From Nostoc cf. commune SO-36 (GTDB lineage: Bacteria; Cyanobacteriota; Cyanobacteriia; Cyanobacteriales; Nostocaceae), in assembly GCF_023734775.1 (NCBI RefSeq), contig NZ_AP025732.1, positions 2,548,501-2,612,500 on the forward strand: a stretch of DNA of 64,000 bases, read 5' to 3'. The notes under the pieces were generated by a model. The model searched no databases. It saw nothing but the letters and a program-made list of their open reading frames with translations, and had not been told where the DNA came from. Shown in pieces: positions 27,172-35,460 of this stretch (positions are counted from its first letter, which is position 1; every line of letters starts with the position of its first letter). The translations under genes were made by a program, and so were the position numbers.

Positions 27172-28062
27172 ATGCCTGAACTGCCTGAAGTCGAAACAGT
27201 CCGAAGGGGTCTAAATCAATTGACCCTTAACCAAGAAATCACGGGGGGAGATGTGTTGCTCGATCGCACCATCGCCTACCCGTTTTCTGTTGGTGAGTTT
27301 ATTGATGGAATTAAAAAAAGTGCGTACCCCTCTGGGGTTGGCGCAGCCATCGCTACTTGGCATCGTCGCGGTAAATATCTGCTTGCGGAACTTTCCTCCC
27401 CCTCTTCTACAGGTTGGCTAGGGGTTCATCTGCGAATGACCGGTCAACTACTATGGCTGCATCGAGATGAACCATTACATAAGCACACGCGGGTTAGATT
27501 ATTCTTTGGGGATCAGCAGGAATTACGCTTTGTGGATCAGCGCACCTTCGGTAAAATATGGTTGGTTCCGCCTGGTGTTGCTGTAGAAAGTATTATGACT
27601 GGTTTAGCAAAACTGGCAGTAGACCCATTTTCACCCGAATTCACTGTCGAGTATCTAGCAAGCAAACTCCAAAACCGCCGCCGTCCGATTAAAACTGCGC
27701 TACTAGATCAATCGGTGGTGGCGGGATTAGGTAACATTTATGCTGATGAAGCCCTATTTAAGAGTGGAATTTTACCTGAAACCTTGTGTATAGATTTGCA
27801 GCTAAAGCAAATTGAACTTTTGCGAACAGCCATAATTCAAGTGTTAGAAACGAGCATTGAGGCTGGTGGTACGACTTTTAGTAATTTTCTAAATGTCAAA
27901 GGTACTAACGGCAATTATGGTGGTGTAGCCTGGGTTTATAACCGCACTGGAGAACCCTGTCGAGTTTGTGGTACAGGAATTCAACGGATTAAGTTGGGTG
28001 GGCGATCTAGTCACTTTTGCTCCCAGTGTCAAACTTTACAGGGAGTTAGGAGACGCGATTAA
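27172..28062 (+). CDS. mutM: Formamidopyrimidine-DNA glycosylase
   Basis: MutM (Fpg) excises 8-oxoguanine and other oxidised purines, with AP-lyase activity. After the initiator Met, the catalytic Pro begins PELPEVETVRRGL. Lys in the RRGKYLL segment and the helix-two-turn-helix LLDQSVVAGLGNIYADEALF are present. The zinc finger is CRVCGTGIQRIKLGGRSSHF followed by CSQCQ. It has 296 residues. A cyanobacterial insert, KKSAYPSGVGAAIATW, lies near residue 45. The last four residues (RRRD) and the stop come from a dispersed palindromic repeat. Confidence 0.95.
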   Translation: MPELPEVETVRRGLNQLTLNQEITGGDVLLDRTIAYPFSVGEFIDGIKKSAYPSGVGAAIATWHRRGKYLLAELSSPSSTGWLGVHLRMTGQLLWLHRDEPLHKHTRVRLFFGDQQELRFVDQRTFGKIWLVPPGVAVESIMTGLAKLAVDPFSPEFTVEYLASKLQNRRRPIKTALLDQSVVAGLGNIYADEALFKSGILPETLCIDLQLKQIELLRTAIIQVLETSIEAGGTTFSNFLNVKGTNGNYGGVAWVYNRTGEPCRVCGTGIQRIKLGGRSSHFCSQCQTLQGVRRRD

Positions 28063-28070
28063 TCGCGTTT
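28050..28070. repeat. Palindromic repeat supplying the mutM stop codon
   Basis: GAGACGCGATTAATCGCGTT, a variant of the AGACGCGATTAATCGCGTCT family, overlaps the mutM 3' end. The stop TAA at 28060-28062 is the centre of the palindrome. Confidence 0.75.
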
Positions 28071-28149
28071 TTACGAGAGTTTTTACTTCTAACTCGGAAG
28101 TCTCTTAAAATGCGGATAAGTCTAATCTAGAAATTTGAGAGAGGAACTC

Positions 28150-28365
28150 ATGGCAGTCAAAAAAGGCGATATGGTTCGCGCTGTGCGCGAAAAACTAGAA
28201 AACAGTCTGGAGGCTAAAGCCAGTGATGCTCGTTTTCCTTCTTATTTGTTTGAAAGCAAGGGCGAAATTGTAGATATCAAAGGTGATTACGCCCTGATTA
28301 AGTTTGGGAAAGTGCCAACACCAAATGTTTGGTTACGTGTGGATCAACTCGAAGAGTTTAAATAA
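28150..28365 (+). CDS. ndhO: NAD(P)H-quinone oxidoreductase (NDH-1) subunit O
   Basis: The protein has 71 residues from ATG 28150 ([20 protein letters not shown]), preceded by a GAGAGAGGAAC ribosome-binding sequence. An in-frame ATG five codons upstream would overlap that sequence. The core [20 protein letters not shown] and [12 protein letters not shown] are typical of NdhO, an oxygenic-photosynthesis-specific subunit of the thylakoid NDH-1 complex used in cyclic electron flow and CO2 uptake. Confidence 0.93.
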   Translation: MAVKKGDMVRAVREKLENSLEAKASDARFPSYLFESKGEIVDIKGDYALIKFGKVPTPNVWLRVDQLEEFK

Positions 28366-28370
28366 GTAAA

Positions 28371-28426
28371 AAGAATTCAGGAGTCAGAATTCAGAATTCA
28401 GCATTTATTCTGACTCCTGAATTCTT
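28371..28426. repeat. Perfect 20-bp stem hairpin of the 'GGAGTCAGAATTC' repeat
   Basis: Arms at 28371-28390 and 28407-28426 are perfect complements around a 16-base loop. The unit CAGGAGTCAGAATTCAG recurs at 53297-53325 and 53540-53570. It may also end ndhO transcription. Confidence 0.75.
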
Positions 28427-28453
28427 GCTGAGAAAAATCGCATCTTAATATTT

Positions 28454-29431
28454 ATGTTTTCTTCCCTTAACTCCCCAATTGTGTGTAATTTACCCCGTGT
28501 CACCATCGTGGGTGCGGGTAGGGTTGGTAGTACTTTAGCCCAACGCATTGCGGAGAAAAACCTGGCAGATGTAGTTTTACTAGATATTATTGCGGGAATG
28601 CCTCAAGGTTTGGCGTTGGATTTGATGGAAGCCAGGGGAATTGAAATACATAATCGCCAGATTATCGGCACAAATAATTATGCTGATACATCTGGTTCGC
28701 AAATTGTGGTGATTACCGCCGGACTTCCCCGCAAACCAGGGATGAGTCGGGATGACTTGCTGAAAACCAATGCCAAGATTGTCGTGGAAGCGGCAAAAAG
28801 TGCAATCGCTCATTCTCCCAATGCCATTTTTATTGTCGTCACTAATCCATTGGATGTGATGACTTATTTGGCTTGGCAAGCAACGGGTTTACCACGCGAT
28901 CGCATTATGGGTATGGCTGGTGTGTTAGATTCCGCTCGTTTTGAAACCTTCATTGCCCTAGAATTGGGCGTTTTACCCGCCGATGTCAAAGCGATGGTTT
29001 TGGGTAGCCACGGCGATTTAATGGTTCCCTTGTCTCGTTATGCTACCGTTAACGGCATTCCCATCACTGAATTGCTGGATGCAGCCACAATTGAACGCTT
29101 GGTAAAAAGAACTCGCAACGGTGGCGCAGAAATCGTGGAATTGATGCAGACGGGAGGTGCTTTTTTTGCCCCGGCATCAGCTACTAGTGTGATGGTAGAA
29201 TCGATTTTGCTAAATCAGTCGCGGTTGTTGCCTGTGGCGGCGTATCTGCAAGGTGAATACGGTTTAGAAGATGTTGTAATTGGTGTTCCCTGTCGGTTGG
29301 GATGCGGTGGAATTGAGAGTGTTTTGGAATTGACACTTACCGATGAAGAAAGAGAAGGTTTGCATACTTCGGCTCAATCTGTGCGTCGGAATATTGAGCG
29401 ATCGCAGGAAGTTTTGGCTAACAATAAATGA
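28454..29431 (+). CDS. mdh: Malate dehydrogenase (LDH/MDH superfamily)
   Basis: The protein has 325 residues. The NAD-binding motif is TIVGAGRVGSTLAQRIAEKN, with an acidic residue at the end of strand 2 (VVLLDI) that favours NAD. Substrate residues are the Arg-containing loop GLPRKPGMSRDDLL, then VTNPLDVMTYLA, and the catalytic His in LGSHGDLMVPL. The residue pattern is that of malate rather than lactate dehydrogenase, given the MSRDDLL loop. It oxidises malate to oxaloacetate. It lies behind the ndhO hairpin and is probably transcribed separately. Confidence 0.92.
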   Translation: MFSSLNSPIVCNLPRVTIVGAGRVGSTLAQRIAEKNLADVVLLDIIAGMPQGLALDLMEARGIEIHNRQIIGTNNYADTSGSQIVVITAGLPRKPGMSRDDLLKTNAKIVVEAAKSAIAHSPNAIFIVVTNPLDVMTYLAWQATGLPRDRIMGMAGVLDSARFETFIALELGVLPADVKAMVLGSHGDLMVPLSRYATVNGIPITELLDAATIERLVKRTRNGGAEIVELMQTGGAFFAPASATSVMVESILLNQSRLLPVAAYLQGEYGLEDVVIGVPCRLGCGGIESVLELTLTDEEREGLHTSAQSVRRNIERSQEVLANNK

Positions 29432-29540
29432 GTAAATAATTCGTAATTTATAGAAATAGCAACAAAAATAAAAGGCAGTAGGTTCAAATCCCGCTATAGC
29501 GGTTCCCACTCTGATGCGGTACAAAATGATATCGCAAGGT

Positions 29541-29568
29541 GTAGGGGCACGGCATGCCGTGCCCCTAC
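29541..29568. repeat. Perfect 28-nt palindrome
   Basis: GTAGGGGCACGGCA followed by its exact reverse complement with no loop. Such GGGGCACGGCATGCCGTGCCCC elements are common intergenic repeats in filamentous cyanobacteria. It lies between the convergent mdh and repeat-protein genes and may end transcription of both. Weaker relatives lie at 3252 and near 40747. Confidence 0.75.
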
Positions 29569-29623
29569 GGGTGTACCTTGAATTGTGCCCATTCCTTACT
29601 GGGGAATGGGGCTGAGTTTGGCG

Positions 29624-29953
29624 TTAACGACGAGAATCTTGATCTGCGGGATCGCCGTAGGGGTCTTCGCTGGCTGGGCGGACATCACCAAACTCTCCTG
29701 TGTCTGCGGGATCACCGTAGGGGTCTTCGCTAGCTGGGCGAACGTTGCGGTAAGACGCGATGTCTGCGGGATCGCCGTATGGGTCTTCACTAGCTGGGCG
29801 AACGTCGCCGTAAGATGCTGGATCTGCGGGATCACCGTAAGGATCTTCGCTGGCTGGACGTACATTGCGATCGCGGAATTTGGCATCTTCAGCTTTATCG
29901 CCGTTGGGCCCCAAAAGCAACTCCTTCGCCTTTCGGAAAAATTCATCTACCAT
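29624..29953 (-). CDS. Tandem-repeat protein with four DPYGDPAD units
   Basis: The protein has 109 residues. A short head (MVDEFFRKAKELLLGPNGDK) is followed by four consecutive 20-residue units, each [ND]VRPASEDPYGDPAD plus five variable residues. The unit is 60 bp at DNA level and the copies are nearly identical. It is hydrophilic and probably disordered, with no signal peptide. No function is recognised. It is divergent from nothing near and lies downstream of the lipoprotein gene on the same strand. Confidence 0.7.
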   Translation of the reverse strand: MVDEFFRKAKELLLGPNGDKAEDAKFRDRNVRPASEDPYGDPADPASYGDVRPASEDPYGDPADIASYRNVRPASEDPYGDPADTGEFGDVRPASEDPYGDPADQDSRR

Positions 29954-30047
29954 AATCTGTCTCCTGATTTAAGTTCGTGTTTCCGACGTGCGCGATTGGC
30001 GTTATCCTCCGGGAAACCCGCTTTATATTTACACACACTTCGCTGAT

Positions 30048-30536
30048 CTAGAGTGCTGGCGCTGCGCTTGAAGTTAGACCAGTGAGATCGCGACCTGCGG
30101 CACTCCGGTTATAGCCTTGGAATTCCCGATATTTTTGTGCTTCAGATTCCGGTACTCGAATTCCTTCTGCTGGTGGTGTTACCCAGTGAGCGCGATTTTC
30201 AGCATCGCGGTAGTATACACGCCCGTTCTTGGAAAGATAATACTTACCTTGCGCTCCTTCTTGTGGAGCATTCTTATGTTGGTTGTACATATAGTACAGT
30301 GCTGCGGCTCCTGCCAAAAGTGCCACTTTTTGACCCGTACCCAATCCTTTTTTAACTTCGGTTTGGTTTGTGCGATCGCTCACTGTTCTACTAATGGTGT
30401 CATCAACAGGTGGTGGCACATTAGCCTTTTGGGAACCGCCTCCGCAGCTACTCAGCAAGGGCACCATTAGCAATGCCGAAAGCAGCACTGCAAATAGACG
30501 CGAAACTATTTTACGTTCTTTATATATTGTGTTCAT
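30048..30536 (-). CDS. Putative lipoprotein of unknown function
   Basis: The protein has 162 residues. The signal peptide LFAVLLSALLMVPLLSSCGG carries a lipobox (LLSSC), so the mature protein is probably lipid-anchored. A second short hydrophobic segment, QKVALLAGAAALYYMY, lies near residue 75. The C-terminal half has KYYLSKNGRVYYRDAENRAH, a strand pattern of unknown role. Upstream of the 20-residue-repeat gene on the same strand (95-bp gap), perhaps co-transcribed. Confidence 0.7.
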   Translation of the reverse strand: MNTIYKERKIVSRLFAVLLSALLMVPLLSSCGGGSQKANVPPPVDDTISRTVSDRTNQTEVKKGLGTGQKVALLAGAAALYYMYNQHKNAPQEGAQGKYYLSKNGRVYYRDAENRAHWVTPPAEGIRVPESEAQKYREFQGYNRSAAGRDLTGLTSSAAPAL

Positions 30537-30877
30537 TGGATTTCATCATCACCTGTATTTGCCAAAAGCCTTGCTGTTGCAAAAACAGAGTTGGACTTCC
30601 TGTTATTTCGCTGGGAATTGAAAAAACATACACCACTCAATTTACAACTGCACAAGCTAAAGCGTTTCATTATTTATCATCAGCGATTTTTTCAAGTATT
30701 CCATCCCGCCTTCGAGAGAAACTGCATTCATCCTAAGGAAATATATTTTTGATTTTTTATAAATCATATTTAGCTAAAACGCTGAAATATTCAGCAATTA
30801 CCCGGTTATTATTTTGTGCTAAATTACTTAAAAAGATACAGCCGCTACAATAAATATTGTAAAAAAATACACTCAAT
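30537..30877. other. Spacer before the three-gene cassette
   Basis: This AT-rich 341-bp region lies between the divergent lipoprotein gene and the cassette at 30878. It contains no palindromic or heptamer repeats, unlike most spacers here, and no gene was seen. Confidence 0.5.
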
Positions 30878-31552
30878 ATGACATCAAAAAATACAGCCCA
30901 AATTAGAACTCGTCTCCTTCTGGCTTTGTGGGATTTGGGAGGAACGCAGCAGGAAGTTAAGAAAGGTCAGCTTACCAAGCGAATTGTATCGAAAAGCCAG
31001 AAGGTAGCAGATTATCAGGGTTCATTTGATGAATTACAGAAACAGGGTGCGATCGCAATTTCCAAAAAAGGATATTCTCTGACATCTCCCAAGGGTTTAG
31101 AGGCATTGGGTGAAGGTTTGAGAGGTGGCGATTTTAAGTTTGAAGGGACAATTGTTGGAACTTGGGCGGCGAATGCGTTGTTGCGGTGGATTAGTCAGAT
31201 TGATGTTGCGGTAACTGGTGCAGGTGTACCAGTTAATGGGAAGGGTGCGATCGCGGAGCTTTCCAAAGGAATCGCTTCTTACGACGAGTTTAAATCTGTG
31301 GCGTTGGAAGTCTACGACAAGCTGAACCAAAACTACAACTTAGACGATCTTGTGCCAATTTATCGTATCAGGAGAGAAATAGGCGATCGGGTTAGTCGTA
31401 GAGAGTTCAGTGAGTGGTTGTTGGAAATGCAGGAGAAAGATATTTTACAACTTCAAGGTGGAAGTTTACCAGATAACGACCCAGCCAAACTTGAAGACTC
31501 AGTAACTACAGAAGTCAGTGGACTCCGTTGCTATGCCAAACTTTTAAACTAA
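30878..31552 (+). CDS. Winged-helix-like protein, first gene of a three-gene cassette
   Basis: The protein has 224 residues. The N-terminal 80 residues (ARTRLLLALWDLGG-like start, then GSFDELQKQGAIAISKKGYS LTSPKG) look like a winged-helix DNA-binding domain: a helical part ending in a beta hairpin. The rest is mixed helical, with YRIRREIGDRVSRREFSEWL LEMQEKDILQLQGG near the end resembling a second winged-helix unit. No nuclease motif was seen. It lies 64 bases before the ATPase gene, on the same strand. A DNA-binding or specificity role is inferred from fold and context only. Confidence 0.6.
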   Translation: MTSKNTAQIRTRLLLALWDLGGTQQEVKKGQLTKRIVSKSQKVADYQGSFDELQKQGAIAISKKGYSLTSPKGLEALGEGLRGGDFKFEGTIVGTWAANALLRWISQIDVAVTGAGVPVNGKGAIAELSKGIASYDEFKSVALEVYDKLNQNYNLDDLVPIYRIRREIGDRVSRREFSEWLLEMQEKDILQLQGGSLPDNDPAKLEDSVTTEVSGLRCYAKLLN

Positions 31553-31616
31553 TCCACCAATTTTTGTAATTTTTGATAATTTTCTTCTAGCCCTCATACA
31601 CAACTAGTTCAAATTT

Positions 31617-33500
31617 ATGTCTAACGATTTAATTAATGTCATCAGTACAAACAATCCATTTCAAGGACGCTTAGTAGTTAGAAGCCATAATGTTTGGGGA
31701 CAAAGTTTTCCTGATGTACCATCTTTAAATTCTCATGCTTCTGATGCTGTTTATGAAGCAATAGAGAAAGTTCGTAATAGAAAACGACAAGTTATAGGCA
31801 TTACCATTAAAGCAGAGAGAGGGCTAGGGAAAAGCCATCTTATAAGCAGGATTCGCCATAAATTACAGATTGATGGTAGCGCTTTATTTGTTTATATGAG
31901 TCAGTGTGATGATTTAAATCGCATAAAAACAGCATTTTTAAGTACTCTTGCAAATAGTCTTAAACAAGTCGGTAGTGCAAGTGTTAGTCAATGGCAGGAG
32001 TTAGCAACAGCCTTAGTTAATGAAGCTTTCAAAAAAAAATATACCCCTCAACAGCTAGTAAACCAGTTTCCAGGTGCATTAGTTAAAAATCCTAATGTGG
32101 TTGAAGTTTTGCGAGATAAAATCCTGAGTACCAAGCCTGATATAGAAAATCCTGATATTCTTACTGCAATTTTATGGACATTATCTCCTGATCCCGCTTA
32201 TGAAATATTTGCTATTCGATGGCTTGCTGGTAATAGCCTACCACACGCTAAAGCCGATTCGATGGGTTTAGCTAATGTGAGTGTAGATGATAAAGAAGCC
32301 GAATCATTCAATACAGTGCGGCAAATTCTCGACTTAGTTAGTGAGTATAAGCCAATAGTAATTTGCTTTGATGAAATGGAAAATTTAGGCTGTAATGATG
32401 CGGGGTTCACCGGTTCACAAGTTACTGCTCTCCTAGCGAAAGACTTATATGACAAAATTAAACAGGGTATTTTGCTAACATCTATATATCCTGAAACTTG
32501 GACACATCAGGTAAAAACATTGCCATACGCTGAAGCAGTTGTAGATAGAATGGGTGAACAAGTTATTGATTTAAAGCATCTGAATCCTGATGATGTTGTT
32601 GCTTTAGTTTCTAGATGGCTTGAAGAATTTTATCAAGAGAATGGATTAATACCTCCTTATCCAGTTTATCCATTTGATGAAGCCAAACTGCGAACATTGG
32701 GCAAGGAAAGACCAATTGTCAGGAAAGTTTTGCAATGGTGCGCTGAAAATTTTAAACCTCTTATTACAACTATAGACATAGATGAACAAGAACTCAAACA
32801 CCCAGTAGAACCTACGTATAATCAACAATTAGCTGCTCTACAAAATACTATTCAAGATTACATGGAGGATAAAAGAACTCTTGCTCAAGCACTAAGATTA
32901 GGATTTAGTGCAGTCATTGGTGAAACTATAGAGAATGTACAAATTGAAAAAGTTGTCGATATTCAAGTAAAAGCTGTTGATAGAGGCTATCTTGATTTTA
33001 AAATTGTTGGCAAGGAAAACGGTAAAGATGTCAAAATTGCCGTAGCTGTTCTGCAAGAGTCTGGGGGCTTATTCGTCCAAGCTACATTGAAACGGTTAAT
33101 TCGCTACAAAGACTTTGATGTAACTCGTGGTTGTTTAGTTCGCTCTAAACAAATTAATAAAGGTGCTACTAAAGCCCAAGATTGTTTAAAAACGCTTTTA
33201 TCAAAGGAATTAGGTGGTGAATGGGTATTATTAAAATCTGAAGACATCAAACCACTTTTAGCATTGCATTTTGTGATGAAGGGTCGTGAAGATGATGAGT
33301 TAACCGAAGATCAAATCATAGATTTTATTCGCACAAAACGGATAGCAATTGATAATTATCTTATCCGTGAAATTCTCAGCGATCCATCAGGACAAGTTCC
33401 TAAAGATGCAATTGATGAAGAAGAGGAGAGTAGTAATATGACCTTAATAGAGGTTAAAGATGTAGTAAGTGTTGCTTCAGATGATTTATTCCAAGAATAA
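31617..33500 (+). CDS. P-loop ATPase, second gene of the cassette
   Basis: The protein has 627 residues. The Walker A-type loop is KAERGLGKSHLISRI near residue 62 and Walker B is VICFDEMENLG near 242, followed by helical AAA+/Orc-like lid sequence. The C-terminal part (about 440-600) has strands such as GYLDFKIVGKENGKDVKIAV and a following TLKRLIRYKDFDVTRGCLVR, which could be a nuclease-like fold without clear catalytic residues. It resembles ATPases of DNA defence systems in layout but matches no named one that I recognise. Its stop overlaps the next start (TAATG at 33498). Confidence 0.65.
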   Translation: MSNDLINVISTNNPFQGRLVVRSHNVWGQSFPDVPSLNSHASDAVYEAIEKVRNRKRQVIGITIKAERGLGKSHLISRIRHKLQIDGSALFVYMSQCDDLNRIKTAFLSTLANSLKQVGSASVSQWQELATALVNEAFKKKYTPQQLVNQFPGALVKNPNVVEVLRDKILSTKPDIENPDILTAILWTLSPDPAYEIFAIRWLAGNSLPHAKADSMGLANVSVDDKEAESFNTVRQILDLVSEYKPIVICFDEMENLGCNDAGFTGSQVTALLAKDLYDKIKQGILLTSIYPETWTHQVKTLPYAEAVVDRMGEQVIDLKHLNPDDVVALVSRWLEEFYQENGLIPPYPVYPFDEAKLRTLGKERPIVRKVLQWCAENFKPLITTIDIDEQELKHPVEPTYNQQLAALQNTIQDYMEDKRTLAQALRLGFSAVIGETIENVQIEKVVDIQVKAVDRGYLDFKIVGKENGKDVKIAVAVLQESGGLFVQATLKRLIRYKDFDVTRGCLVRSKQINKGATKAQDCLKTLLSKELGGEWVLLKSEDIKPLLALHFVMKGREDDELTEDQIIDFIRTKRIAIDNYLIREILSDPSGQVPKDAIDEEEESSNMTLIEVKDVVSVASDDLFQE

Positions 33501-35014
33501 TGATGAATACAGCATTACGTTTACCAGCACCAGAAATTGAGGCATTGTTGCAAGGGAGAATAATTGCAGTAATGCCTAATAAATTTATTACTCCGGGGCG
33601 AGAATTTGCCCTTTGTCCAGCAGATGCGTCAATTAATTTACTACCAGTTGAGCAGTATTATTGCTCAAGGTTCTTACCTATTGCCCAAAGTACATTTGCA
33701 CAACTCAATAGTCAGGGCGTTTTAATACAACCTCAGCAAATGAGTTTACTTCCAAACGAGGAACAGTTAAAACTACCCCTTTTAGCTTATGAAACAGTGT
33801 TAATTAAAGCTTGGGGTAGGTGTGAACTGTGCCAAATTCTGAATAATGCGGAATCATTGGCTGCTTTATCACAGCTAACTATTTGGACAACAGAAGCTTT
33901 AAAGGAAATACTAAGGCAAAAGCAAAATATTTTTTTAGCATATTTGCGAGTATATAAGTTGCCTAAATCAATTGAAGTCCTGATAAAATCAAATAGCCAG
34001 TTTGTTGCATTACCGCAACCTGTAAATCTTTCTGAAGCTAACCCAGTAATAAACGATCGCACCTTCACCCAACGCAAACACCAATTAGAAAAGCTAGAAC
34101 CCTCACTGCATCGTGAATTAGAAGAATTGCAGAGTGCGATCGCATCCCTAAGCATTAACCAACCAGCAGCGAAACAATTAGACGACGATATCAAAGTATT
34201 TTTGGGTTGGAGTAATGACAAGCTAACTAAGCAACCCGATCCAAATTTAGCTTGGATAAATGATATTGCAAAATTGGGCGATCGCATCATCGAACAAGAC
34301 GAGAGTAAAAGCAACTATCAAGCTGGTACAGACTTTGAAATCATCACACGCCGTAGCCTTAATTTTTTAGGATTCAAAGTTGAAGAAAACTACAAAGGCG
34401 GTGCAGGTGGCTTAGACTTATTTTGCTCACAACCTTATCCTCTTGTTTGCGAATGCAAAGCAGGTAAAAGCATTCCTGATCGTGCAGTAGAAGAATTAGA
34501 TAGGATTGGTAAAAGGCATCTTAAAGAAAATTATCTTCAAGCTGTGCGGTTGATTATTGGCCCAGGTCAACCAACTAAAAATCTGAAAGAATCTGCTCAG
34601 ATATCTAAAATCAGTATTATAAATGTAATGACTCTACAAAAACTCGTTGAATTAAAAGCAAAATATCCAGGTGCTATTAACTTAATCGAATTACAGCAAT
34701 ATTTAGAACCTGGGCAAATTGACTATAAAATTAGTGAATATATTGATAAAGTTGAGAGAGAGATTAAATTGCGATCGCATATTATCCAGCTTGTCAAAAA
34801 TCATTTAGAAAAAACAAGTGATGTAAATGTTGGAGTGGATGCCCTTCACATAGCATACATTTATGGCAGTCCACCTGAGTCTTTGAAAAATAAAGAACTT
34901 TACGAAATTCTGATTGAACTTTCTTCACCGTTAACAGGCTATTTAGGACGAATAAAAGGCAGTGATTGGAATAGCGATCGCTTTTACTTTCTCCGCGATT
35001 TGCCTATTAACTAA
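33500..35014 (+). CDS. DUF1802-like / PD-(D/E)XK nuclease fusion, third cassette gene
   Basis: The protein has 504 residues. The first 155 resemble DUF1802 (AWGRCELCQILNNAESLAAL SQLTIWT and a final LRVYKLPKS). After a helical linker, a restriction-endonuclease-like domain starts near 280: TDFEIITRRSLNFLGFKVEE, GGAGGLDLFC, then CECKAGKS near 317. Asp of GLD and Glu/Lys of ECK form the PD-(D/E)XK site. The last 100 residues are a helical tail. It overlaps the ATPase gene by one base, which implies translational coupling. It is probably the DNA-cutting effector of the cassette. Confidence 0.65.
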   Translation: MMNTALRLPAPEIEALLQGRIIAVMPNKFITPGREFALCPADASINLLPVEQYYCSRFLPIAQSTFAQLNSQGVLIQPQQMSLLPNEEQLKLPLLAYETVLIKAWGRCELCQILNNAESLAALSQLTIWTTEALKEILRQKQNIFLAYLRVYKLPKSIEVLIKSNSQFVALPQPVNLSEANPVINDRTFTQRKHQLEKLEPSLHRELEELQSAIASLSINQPAAKQLDDDIKVFLGWSNDKLTKQPDPNLAWINDIAKLGDRIIEQDESKSNYQAGTDFEIITRRSLNFLGFKVEENYKGGAGGLDLFCSQPYPLVCECKAGKSIPDRAVEELDRIGKRHLKENYLQAVRLIIGPGQPTKNLKESAQISKISIINVMTLQKLVELKAKYPGAINLIELQQYLEPGQIDYKISEYIDKVEREIKLRSHIIQLVKNHLEKTSDVNVGVDALHIAYIYGSPPESLKNKELYEILIELSSPLTGYLGRIKGSDWNSDRFYFLRDLPIN

Positions 35015-35460
35015 AAATAGTAAAATATATCTCTTTTCTTACCTCTGCGTTCTCTGCGCCTTTGCGGTTCGTTTCAAAATAAATAAAGTAAGTAAGCGTA
35101 GCCAGCCGTAGGCATTGTCTTTAGTTTGTAGGTGATTGAGCAATCGCTTTACGCAGTTTATCTCGCAATTGCCATTAATTTATTAATAATTAATACTATC
35201 TATTGACTTAATTTTATTTTATGAGAATCAATAACAAGGCTAGACGCAGATCGCCGCAGCTATTGCAATGTTCTCTCTTTTAATCAGTATATATTGTTTC
35301 TAGTGACAAACTTTACAGAAAATTCATACTTAGCCACTGTGTAACTTCATTTACATGAGATAGCAGATTTAGTACTGTCGAAGAAACAGATTATACTTAC
35401 TACACTGGTGTTTATTAATCACAAATCTCTATCAAGTTTAAAATTTAGGCAAAATGACCC
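35015..35460. other. Spacer with repeats, no gene
   Basis: This 446-bp AT-rich region contains a 'CTCTGCGTTCTCTGCGCC' repeat arm at about 35045-35070 and an SDR-like GCGTAGCCAGCCGTAGGCAT at 35096-35115. The remainder to 35460 presumably holds the promoter of the Nif11 gene. No coding frame is supported. Confidence 0.5.

Noticed and set aside
29470..29515. tRNA-like T-loop sequence GGTTCAAATCC
   Set aside because: The flanking bases do not form a T stem (GTAGG against CCCGC), and no acceptor or anticodon arm is visible. At most it is a chance match or a fragment.
29585..30046. Plus-strand 153-residue ORF with CGIAVGVFAGWA repeats
   Set aside because: It is antisense to the 20-residue-repeat protein, whose acidic repeats and start are more plausible.
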